In this document: positions 23,208 to 32,497 of the stretch, in pieces
Layout of the letters: each line of letters opens with the position of its first letter
How positions within the stretch are numbered: position 1 is the first letter of the stretch
Made by a program: the position numbers and the translations under genes
The notes under the pieces: generated by a model
The model's database searches: none
Told to the model about the DNA's origin: nothing
Seen by the model: the letters and a program-made list of their open reading frames with translations, nothing else
From: Larix kaempferi
Taxonomy: Eukaryota > Streptophyta > Pinopsida > Pinales > Pinaceae
Reading direction: 5' to 3'
DNA: 64,000 nt
Assembly (NCBI GenBank): GCA_027924585.1
Contig: BSBM01000712.1
Coordinates: forward strand, 3,358,001-3,422,000

Positions 23208-25164
23208 AAGGTTGGTTGGGAATAACTCTGTGGGGTTTTCGGATTCTGCCTCTAAATCAAATGTGAAGTGAGGCGTGTCAGAATCGGATGACTGTCTAGT
23301 TGACTGACGATGTGTCGAGTCAAGGGATAAGGCTTGGCGTCGGTGACGTGGCGAGCCAAGTAGACTGAACTCTGGGAGTTCGCCCTGTAGACGACGAGAA
23401 CGTCTAAAATTCTCAATGGTGAGAAAATAAGTTTTTATGGAAAAATCTGCATGTGTAAAATGGTAATGTATAAAAAACTCAAAACCCTAATGCAACCAAG
23501 GGTGCAAGAAGGGGAGTGAAAAAGAAGGATCTCAGGCCAAAAAATCAACCTCAAAAAGGCACTTATTATAGCAGCTGTGCTACAATAAGTGGAGGGATGC
23601 AAAAAATGGTCAAAGTACCAACATGCAAACAGCTTCTAGAAAAAATAGGTGTAACTAGACCAAAGGTGGGTTGAATCATGCAAACACCTAACTAAAAGTA
23701 TTGTTGATCAACAAACGATATCCTCTACAAGGTGATGAAATCCAAGTCAGACAATATGAGTGTTGAGTCAACGGCTAGATATCCCCCTACTGGGAGGGAC
23801 ACCGGGTAATCAATCCTAAAGAATGGCTACTAGGGTACTCCGTTCATGACGCGTCGAGAAAAGGTAAATCTGCCGTTTGGTCCTTGATCGCAATACCTCA
23901 ATACAGGGATATCCCGAGAACTACGAATGGTAGCCCTTCGGTTACTGAATGGATTTCGGTATTCCACTCAGGCTTCTGGAACCATCCTTGCGACTTCAAC
24001 CCTCCTAGGGGAGAGGCCTTCCCACAAACCGGTTATGACCGCGCCAATAAATACTAAGAGGTTTTAGCTCCCTAAAGGACAACAACTATGTCTCAGATGT
24101 AATAACTGAGGGGTGTTATTGGAACACCTATCCCCTCAATACTACCTAGCTACAAAGTTCTTTTAGTGTTCCCCAAGTGGGGTTAAAAGTGGGTTGAAAT
24201 TAGGGTAAGTTTTAAGGCTCAGTTTAAAATTAGTGTTTGATTGGGTGCACGTGTGATATTTTAAACTGAAAATGAAAAAGTAAATGCTAAGTACTAAAAA
24301 AACGAAGGATCTTTTGAACAAAGCAAATATTATGACTTTTTCAATAAATGGAAATTAAATGCTTTTCAAGGACTATTCAAAAAACGAAGGATCTTTCAAA
24401 CAGGAAAGCAAATAATAAACTTCTTTTCGAAATAAATGGATTTCGTTTTCAATAATTGCTATGGGAAAAATATTAATGAAGCAAATAGCAAAAAATTTTA
24501 AATCTAGATAAAATGCAAAAATAGATCCTTCTTTCAATTGATGAATATTTTTAAAAAGACTTCTTTCACATGTGCATTCTATATAGTCAAAAAATTTTCT
24601 ATGGCTGTAAAAAATGCAGAATTTCTAATACTGGAAAATGTGCTATGTGGGCAGAAAGTACAGTAAGAAATTAATTTTTTAAACGATTCGGCCGAATGAA
24701 AAAATTAGCATCGCGGGTTTTGACAGAAAATCCGCGATGGACCATGCGGGTTTCTGTCGCACAGTCGCGATGGGCAGTGCGGGTTTTGACCGCGAAGCCG
24801 CGATGTGCAGCGCGGTATTTCGTTACACAGTCGCGATGTGCAGCACGGAAAAGGTCAGCAAAGGCGCGATGTGCAACGCGCTAAATGGCCGCGAAGCCGT
24901 GGTGAACCGCGCGGAAAAAAGCCGAAAAGTCACGATGAGCCGCGCGACTGTCAGGCTGAAAACCGCGAGGCGAAAGCCGTGCACGGAAGTCGAAAAACGA
25001 ACCCAAAAATTGAGAATTCCGGGCTGTTAATGGCAATAGATGGGGCCAAAAACTAGAGCAGCAATGGATCTGCTGTCTAGGATGGCAGATCTATGGATCT
25101 AAAGGTTAAAAACTAATAAAAAACTAAGATTAAAAGAAAAACTAGAGATCTAATGTTCAAAAAA
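23208..25164 (-). other. G 5' leader
   Basis: About 1.95 kb from primer site to gag. The gag-proximal 200 bp are open in the gag frame. The middle (23430-24700) is A/T-rich and stop-dense with no recognisable gene. The primer-proximal part holds the CpG-rich 33-bp array. A long leader is usual for Tat elements. Confidence 0.6.
24733..24996 (-). repeat. Exactly 33-bp CpG-rich tandem array, eight units (G leader)
   Basis: Units start at 24733, 24766, 24799, 24832, 24865, 24898, 24931 and 24964 with no length change. The best-conserved part is CGCGATGTGCAGCGCGG, which can fold on itself (CCGCG..CGCGG); the second half of the unit is highly variable. CpG is far denser than in surrounding sequence. 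All three plus-strand frames are open across it, as expected of any CpG-rich sequence, and antisense to G, so I do not call a gene. Confidence 0.85.
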
Positions 25165-25178
25165 CAGCGGAGTCGCCA
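25165..25178 (-). other. Primer-binding site of G
   Basis: Minus strand TGGCGACTCCGCTG, six bases inside the 5' LTR; the primer-site type known from Tat/Ogre plant elements. Confidence 0.85.
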
Positions 25179-25184
25179 AAAAAC

Positions 25185-25860
25185 TGTTGGCCCGGTTTTG
25201 CAACTAGGCTTAGTGCTATGGGCACCTGCTAACTAGTAGCAGCAGTTTCAATAGAAATAAAAAAAATAAACTAAATCTAAACTAAACTAAACTAGCATGT
25301 GCATTTTGAATTAAAAAACAAGAACAAGAAAGATAAAAAATAATTTTTTGTATTGACAATGGGGCAAGCAAATGCTTGCAAGAACAATACCTCCAAATGA
25401 TGAAGGGTTGTTTGAATGGCTCCAATGGTGAGCAGCTCCAATCTCCAATGGGTCCTTTCTCCAAGGGTTGCTACAATGGCCAAATACTCAAGGGAGATTT
25501 TGGCAGCATGAGGATAGGAATATGGATGGATGATGAAATGAGGAGCCCCTACCACCTTTTTATAGGTTTTGGTGGTGGGGAATACCATTTGTGGTTTTGT
25601 GGAAACCAAATGGTATTGACCAACATGGTTTAGGTACTTTTCACTCCTTTTTCCTTTTTTGAATAAAATTAATATTTTTATTCCCTTTTTAGGTTTTTTA
25701 TGCTTTTTAGGAAAAATAATCTTTTTGAGTGGGAAAAAGGGGTGTACCAAGGTCTTTTGGTGACCTTTTGTTGGCTTCAGAGGCTCAGATGGTGGAAAAG
25801 TGGACAAATGGGTCATGTGAATAAGGGAATGAGCTAGTGAGCACTTTTTAGGTGTTAACA
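25185..25860 (-). repeat. 5' LTR of G
   Basis: 676 bp, TG..CA bounded, near-identical to 16065-16771 apart from a missing stretch of about 30 bp. Confidence 0.92.
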
Positions 25861-25865
25861 GACTC

Positions 25866-26230
25866 CCCCAAGTATGTACCATTCACCTTGAATTCGAATT
25901 GGTGAGAGAATGATGCCAAGTGTAGTGGGGAAATCTAGCCATATGTGGGTCCCACTTTCTCCATGTGTCTTCATGATCAAATGCCACTTTGATTTTCACT
26001 TGTATATATTTATTTATGTCCTTTAGTAAATATTTATTCCATTCTAATTTTCAAACCTCATTTATTATCCCCATTATTCCAAATCCCAAAGCTTCCACCC
26101 CAAACCTAGGAAACTATTAATTTTCTTCCTTGGCAATTATTTGAACTTTAGCATCAATTTGACAAACTCTATTGAATAGGGACAATGTGATTAGGCCATT
26201 GTGACCCAATGCCAATTTTGGGACATTACA
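25866..26230 (-). repeat. 5' LTR of F1, distal part (after G)
   Basis: Resumes the F1 LTR after TSD GACTC (25861-25865) and ends GGGACATTACA. With the proximal part it gives a 2026-bp LTR. Confidence 0.9.
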
Positions 26231-26742
26231 CAGTTCCACATCGTTGCAGATCTATCTGTTTCTGATCCCTTCCATGTCATTGCGGATCAATATCTCCCTT
26301 GTTTTCACTCTGTTTCCCTTGAACTTTCCCTGACACCCCTGTAAACCAATTCTGCATATTTCATTCCTGAGGGCCCTATCCCAAATTCCACTTCCCAAAG
26401 CAAGAAATACCACATTTTCCTATTTTTAGGGTTTTCCATAACTTCTTCGACTTTCACCTAATTGCCTTCACATTTTACCACAAATTTCCTTTCCTATTTT
26501 TGCTTCTCTATCCCTCTTTTCCAAATTTTCTCATTCTTTCACCTCACTTCTGAAATCCTCCTTTTATGCTTCCTTGTCCATTCGACAATGTCCAAAACCT
26601 AGTCAAACCCAAATTACCCATTAGATTTTTTCCCAAATCTAGATTTTCCTTTACTGAAACAGTTTCTGTTTTTGTTTTTCTACCCACTCAAAAAAAAAAA
26701 AAACTACTCATTAGGATTGTCACCCGCACAGGAGAAAAAACC
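26231..26742 (+). other. Leader of D, second part
   Basis: Begins with the right F1 target duplicate CAGTT (26231-26235), completes the 36-bp repeat interrupted at 9665, then becomes a strongly pyrimidine-rich leader up to the gag ATG at 26743. Confidence 0.7.
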
Positions 26743-27745
26743 ATGGAGGAAGCACTTGTAGCCATCCAAACCAAACTCTAGGATCTGGATGAAAATTTTC
26801 TTGGCCTCCATCTATACCATTCAGCAATGAAGAACAAATGACAGTTTGAGTCTTCATCAGACAATGGGTTCTCTTCTTCCAGCAATTTTTGTGGTCCGAA
26901 GCTTGATTTTCTTCGCTTCAATGGTACTAATCCGACTAGATGGATCTATCATGTAGAACTGTATTTGAGTCTGCATAATACTTTTGATTTCAGTAAAGTT
27001 CCACTTGCATCCTTTCATTTGGAGCAGGAAGCTCTTCAATGGTACCATTGGTACTTCAAATCTCATGAAGATCCAAAATGGACAGATTTTTGCCAGCTCC
27101 TTTTGCAATGATTTGGTCCTAGTTCTTTTGATGAATTCATAGGAGCCCTCACTAAACATTTCCAAATTGGCACTGTGAGAGAGTATCAAACTAAATTTGA
27201 GAAACTAGCCTACCACACCGAAGGATTTCCCGATGACTTCTACAGGAGTTGTTTTATCAGTGGTCTAAAGGATCGAATCCACTCTAAGGTCAAAATGTTC
27301 TGTCCCAACACAATGATGAAGCCCTGGGGTTGGCTAAGTTGGAAGAAGACAAGATTGCAGCCTAGCAAAGCTCCAAACCCACTTTTGTTCCATTCCGAAA
27401 TATGGGTTCTCAATGATCTCCCATCCCACCAACTCCTCGACCAACTCCTATCAAGCATTTGTCGGAAACAGAGATGCAGGCACGCAGAGAAAAAGGGATT
27501 TGTTATAATTGTGATGAGAAATTCACTCAGGGACATAGATGTTTTCAGCAAAACCTCTATCTCTTGGACATGGATTCTCCACCTGCCTCTAAAATTGGTA
27601 AAGAAGTTCCAGGTACAATGGGTTCTCAAGTCGCCATTCAGGAGATGCCTATTGACCCTCCGTCTCAGGACGACCAGCCAGAGATATCTCTCCATGCTTT
27701 AGCTGCAATCACAACCCCCAAAACAATGCGGGTCAGGGTTTAATT
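26743..27745 (+). pseudogene. D gag
   Basis: ATG at 26743 starts a chromovirus gag: coiled N-terminus, then LDFLRFNGTNPTRWIYHVE (about 26900-26960), LEQEALQWYHWYF (27020-27060), the gag helix REYQTKFEKLAYHT (27178-27220), and a zinc knuckle CYNCDEKFTQGHRC (about 27500-27545). Stops at 26779 (TAG), near 26840 (TGA) and near 27110 (TGA) break it, and a frameshift near 27310 moves the knuckle to another frame. Confidence 0.8.
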
Positions 27746-28196
27746 CAAGAAGCTTCCTCTTACAATACTCATTGATTATGGTCGCACCCATAATTTCATT
27801 GACCCTCGAATCGCCAAACAGACTGATTGTTTTATCCATCCTTGCTCCAACTTTGAGGTCATGGTTTCCAATGGGGGCACCTTACCTTGCAAAGGGAAGT
27901 GTCGTAATGTGCGTATCTCTATGGGATATTATAACATGCACTCTAATATGTTTTCCTTGACCTTAGGAGGATGTGATGTGGTTTTGGGCGCTCAATGGCT
28001 ATGCAAACTTGGCCCCATCTTATGGGATTTTGCTGAACTTTGGATGCAGTTTTCTCCCACTGGACAAAAAAACACATTGACAAGCTTACCACCAAGGTCT
28101 CTCAACATCATCAGTTCACATCGCATGGAAAAACTCCTTAAGAATAATTCACATGGTGACATCACTCATATCCATTCCATTCAGATGCAGCCATGA
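27746..28196 (+). pseudogene. D aspartic protease
   Basis: ILIDYGRTHNFID near 27766-27805 is the retropepsin core with Tyr in place of the catalytic-triad Ser. MVSNGGTLPCKGKC and VVLGAQWLCKLGPILWDF complete the usual chromovirus protease pattern. Stops at both ends. Confidence 0.78.
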
Positions 28197-29490
28197 GAGG
28201 TCTCCACTACTCCTTTGGATCTACAACAAATTCTCGATCAATATACAGGTGTCTTTGATGAACCTGTGGGATTTCCACCTTCAAGGCCAAAGGTCCATCG
28301 TATTCATCTCCTTCCTGGAAGCATTCCTCCCAAGCACTAGTTTTTTTTCTTCACCAGTTCTTCTTGTCCGCAAAAAATATGGTTCATGGCGCCTCTGCAT
28401 TGACTTCCAAGCACTTAATCACCTCACCATCAAGGATAATTTTCCAATTCTTGTTGTTGATGAGCTTCTTGATGAGCTTCATGGTGCTCAAGTTTTTTCC
28501 AAGTTGGATCTTCGTTCTGGGTATCATCAAATTCAGGTTCATGAGGATGATATCCATAAAATAGCTTTTCGCACACATGATGGCCACTATGATTGTTTGG
28601 TCATTCCTTTTGGCCTGACTAATGCTCCTTCCACATTCCAGTCCTTGATGAATAAAATATTTCGGCCCTACTTGTGGATATTCATCCTGGTATTCTTTGA
28701 TGATATCCTCATCTACAGTAAAACATGGGTTGAACATCTCCAACATTTGGATCTTGTAATGCACAATTTCTCTAACCATCATCTCCACACCAAACAGTCT
28801 AAATGTGTTTTTGGACATAAGGAAGTCGATTATCTCGGGCACATTATCTATGCACAAGGGGTTTGTGTGGATCCTTGCAAAATCACTACCATGAACAATT
28901 GGCCACATCCTTAAACACTCAAGATCCTTTGTGATTTTTTGGGGTTGACTGGATACTACCACAAGCTTGTCAAGAATTATGGGAAGATTGCAGCTCCATT
29001 AAATGCTCTATCGAAAAAGGTTGCTTTTACATGGACACGTGCTACCAAGTGTGCATTTGAAAAACTAAAACAAGCTATGTGTACTACACTTGTTCTAGCT
29101 ATGCCCGATTTTTCCAAGCCCTTCACTATTGAGAGTGATGCTTGCGGCAATGGACTTGGTGTTGTTCTCCTTCAAGATGAACACCCCATTGCGCTCACCA
29201 TCAAATACCTTTCAGGTAATAATTTATCTTCCGCTACATATGAGAAGGAAATGATGGCAATTTTTCATGTAGCACAAACGTGGTGACCATACCTATTAGG
29301 GAATCATTTCTGCATCAGGACTGATCACCAGAGTTTGAAATATTTCTTGGAACAACGTGTATCCTCCCCGGCACAACATAAATGGGTTAGAAAACTCATG
29401 GGTTATGACTATGAAATCACTTACAAGAAGGTTAAGGACAATATTGTGGCGGATGCTCTTTCTCTCACATTTGATGGCCAAGGTTCTCTT
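28197..29490 (+). pseudogene. D reverse transcriptase and RNase H
   Basis: RT motifs in order: [20 protein letters not shown] (28346-28405), [15 protein letters not shown] (28495-28540), [19 protein letters not shown] (28605-28665), the catalytic motif as [10 protein letters not shown] (about 28690-28720) with Phe in the variable position, and [10 protein letters not shown] (28830-28860). RNase H follows: ESDACGNGLGVVLL (29130-29170), TYEKEMMAIF (29235-29265), RTDHQSLKYF (29315-29345) and ADALS (29450). A frameshift near 28340 and stops near 28910 and 29283 break the frame. All catalytic aspartates can still be seen. Confidence 0.88.
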
Positions 29491-30408
29491 TCAGCTATTT
29501 CTATGTTTGTTTCAAATTGTTTGCAATATGTTCAACATGTCTATGTCAATGACTCTTCATTATATCAAATCATCCAACACTTGGCTAAAACCCCTTCTGA
29601 TCTACCACATTACTCTTGGGATGGTGCTTCCATGAGATACAAGGTTCGTCTGGTGCTTCCCTAGAGCACGAATCTTCAACACGATGTCTTCTATGAACTC
29701 CATGATTCTCCATCGGCATGGCATTCTAGGTTGCTCAAAATGTATGAGCAGGCACGTTGTAACTTCTTTTGGCAGGGAATGAAAAGAAAAATTCAACATA
29801 TGGTGGATGAATGTGATACCTACCAGCACAATAAGGGTGAAACAACACTACTTATGGGATTTCTCGAACCCTTTCCCATACCTACACAGATTTGGATATA
29901 TATTTCTATTGATTTCATTGAAGGACTCCCTAAATATGGAGGGAAGACAATGATTTTGGTTGTGGTAGATCGCCTCTCCAAATATAGTCACTTTTGTGCT
30001 CTCATCCATCCCTATAAAACTTCCTGAGTCACTCTAATTTTCCTAGACTAGATATTTCGTCTTCATGGAATCCCTTCTTCCATTGTCTCGGATCATGATA
30101 TGACTTTCACCAGTCATTTTTGGACAGAACTATTTCGCCACACTAGCACCAAACTGAATATGAGTTCAGAGTATCACCCACAAACAGATGGTCAGACTTA
30201 AATTATCTATAAATGCTTGGAAATGTATCTTCATTTCTTCACCTCTGAACAACAACATTATTGGGCAAAGTGGCTCCCTCTCGCTGAATGGTGGTACAAT
30301 ACCTTTTACCACAATACCTATAAAATGAGTCTATATGAAGCATTTAATGGTCAGGCATCGCCAGTTCTTCTTGCATACACCCCCAGTAGTTCACCGGTTA
30401 AGGCAGTT
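29491..30408 (+). pseudogene. D integrase, N-terminal and catalytic part
   Basis: A zinc-binding region around 29700-29840 has its last Cys replaced (C-D-T-Y). The core contains SIDFIEGLPKYGGKT (29905-29950) and VSDHDMTFTSHFW (30085-30125). In HPQTDGQT (about 30178-30200) the catalytic Glu position is a stop (TAA). The segment ends WLPLAEWWYNT..MSLYEAFNGQ. F2 is inserted at 30409, next to the codons for KAV. Confidence 0.82.
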
Positions 30409-32431
30409 TGTCATGTCCCAAATTTGGAATTGGGTCACAATGGCCTAATCACATTAGCCATATTCATTAGAGTTTGTAAAATTGATGTTAACGGTCAAAT
30501 AATTGCCAAGGAGGAAAATTACTAGTTTCCTAGGTTTGGGGTGGAAGCTTTGGGATTTGGAATAAGGGGGATAATAAATGATGTTTAGACATTAGAAGGG
30601 TTCAAGTATTTAATAAATAGAGTGAATAAAGAAATTCAAGAGAAATCCTAGGTGACAAATGGTTTTGGAGACATATGGAGGATGTGGGACCCACACTAGC
30701 TTGATTTTTCATAATACATGGTATCTCTCTTTTGCAAATTCGAATTAATGGGAATGTGAACACTCTTGGGTGAGTTGGTAAGTCATAACACATGCCATTG
30801 AACATATTAGGTCGAATTGGGAAGGATTTGTAACCTCCATGGAAGATAAAGAGTCAAAGTGGAAGTTTGTGGACACTTGGGCTAGATTCCCTAGCCCCTA
30901 TGACACCAATGATGGAGAATCTATGACAACTATGACAAATTGCAGACCTGACCTCTGACATCTGACCACTATGACATGTCAGCCCCAAAAATAGGCTCAA
31001 AGAAGGCGAATTTGGGAGTTGGAGAAGCCAAAGAGACTCAAAATCGAATTTGGGAGAAGATGGAAGGTTGGAACTAGGAGACAAGTGGCAAATGTGGAAT
31101 ATTTCCTAAATGGAAATATATTGAATCTATTGAGAGGATTTCGACCCTTAGAAGGATAATGTTGGTTATAAAATGTATAAATGAAGTATGAGAATGGCTT
31201 TTTGATCATTTGTAGAATTTGCAATTGCATTTGTGAAGAGGGAGAGCTAGTGGATGACTAGTTTCTTGCCTTAGCCAATTTCGAGGGTGAAAGATTCCCA
31301 TCCAAGTTGGAAATTGGAAAGGCCATTCAGACCTTTCATTTGGAGCTTTAATGGAGTCTTTATTTGCAGGTGTAAGCTACAGGGCAGCTCATGGTTTCTT
31401 CTATTGCAGCTCGCTCCTTCAACCATTTCCAGTTTTGATGGCATATTCTTGATCCTTGAGGGAGGGCGTTTTTGGTGAGCTATTGTACTCTTTGGGGGAG
31501 ATTCTAATGCCCCATTTCTTTTGTAATATTAATTAAATACTCTGTTCTTCATCTCCAGAAAGTTTCAGGTCGAAATTCTAAGCAGAAATGTATAAATCTC
31601 ATTTTTAATGGAAGAACAATGCCATTTCCCCACTACCTTGTTGTGAACCAATGTATTGATGATGATTTCGAATGAATGGATGATTCTATGATGCATTTGT
31701 GATTAATGGACTGCCATGGATGTATTTTACAAGTTTCATGTACTTTACTTGAGCATTTGAAGTATTTTTACTCAGTTTAATTGCATTGGGAGAAGAAATA
31801 GTGCCATTTCCCCAAGGGTCGAATTAGTGATTTTTGCAGTTGAATGGGAGAGGGTGAGAACAGTTGTAATAAACCATTAATGGTTCATATGAGACATTAA
31901 TAACATACTTAACACATTACATAACTCTGTTCATAAATTTGAGTGGGTTTGGAGGCATTTGGGAAGCCATTTTCAGTACTTACCTTAGGGGGATTTGAAC
32001 CCCAAATTACTAGTAAAATTACATATTTGGTCCAGAATCTTAAGAGAGTTTGCAGAGGTCTTTTGGTGGCCATATGTTATCCCTGAACATCATATTAAAT
32101 TCCTAATATCACTCATACACCTTCCTTGAATATTTGAAGGCATTTGGAGTCAATTTGAGACCTAGAGACCAATACTAGTCAAAGGGAAATCACTAGTAAA
32201 GTTACCTACATTGACCAGAATTGAAAGAGTATTTGTAGAAGTGTTTTGAAGGTACAAAGGCATCCCTAAAACACATATTTATGTTCTAATATCATTCATA
32301 TACCTTCTCAGAAGATTTGGGATCATTTGGGGCAAATTTGGGACCTAGAGATCGAAACTAGTCAAAGGTCGAACCAAGGAAAAAAGTGAAAAATTGCAAT
32401 TTTAATAAAATTCCTAACAAGGGACATTACA
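30409..32431 (+). repeat. 5' LTR of F2
   Basis: Starts TGTCATGTCCC and ends GGGACATTACA, imperfect inverted ends. TATAAAA at 31167-31173 is a possible promoter and is conserved in the 3' LTR at 35902-35908. Small open stretches in the LTR (for example 31287-31478) also occur in the 3' LTR but have no domain. Confidence 0.92.
31167..31173 (+). promoter_or_regulatory. TATA-like box in F2 5' LTR
   Basis: TATAAAA in an A/T-rich stretch about 1.26 kb before the LTR end, repeated at the same place in the 3' LTR. Position is plausible but unproven. Confidence 0.35.
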
Positions 32432-32432
32432 G

Positions 32433-32448
32433 TGGTATCAGAGCATGG
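32433..32448 (+). other. Primer-binding site of F2
   Basis: TGGTATCAGAGCATGG one base after the LTR; initiator-Met type. Confidence 0.9.
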
Positions 32449-32497
32449 TCCTTGCACCTGTGTATTAGGTACATACATTCAAGAATAATTGGCAGCC

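Larger units (their letters stand above)
16065..25860 (-). mobile_element. Element G: Tat-like gypsy derivative lacking RT and integrase, minus strand
   Basis: LTRs TGTTGGCCCGG..GGTGTTAACA (plus strand) with perfect TSD GACTC at 16060-16064 and 25861-25865. Reading from the right: 5' LTR, primer site TGGCGACTCCGCTG, a 2-kb leader with a CpG-rich array, one long gag-protease frame, a scrap of RNase H, 2.1 kb of structured non-coding sequence, polypurine tract, 3' LTR. The primer site and the GGGGGCAATC purine tract are of the type known from Tat/Ogre elements. RT, the normal RNase H and integrase are missing, so it depends on relatives. Confidence 0.88.
9666..26230 (-). mobile_element. Element F1: non-autonomous LTR retrotransposon, minus strand
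   Basis: Bounded by TGTAATGTCCC at the left and GGGACATTACA at the right. Without G it is 6764 bp, almost the same as F2 (6758 bp). The flanks CACTT/CAGTT match at four of five bases. It has two 2.0-kb LTRs, an initiator-Met primer site and one long gene. No protease, RT, RNase H or integrase domain is recognisable. Confidence 0.88.

Noticed and set aside
24696-25056. Plus-strand protein with 11-residue repeats over the CpG-rich array
   Set aside because: Three overlapping frames are open at once because CpG-rich sequence lacks stops; antisense to G and without support as a gene.
31287-31478. Conserved 63-codon frame present in both F2 LTRs
   Set aside because: LTR copies are near-identical anyway, so presence in both is no evidence of coding; no domain.
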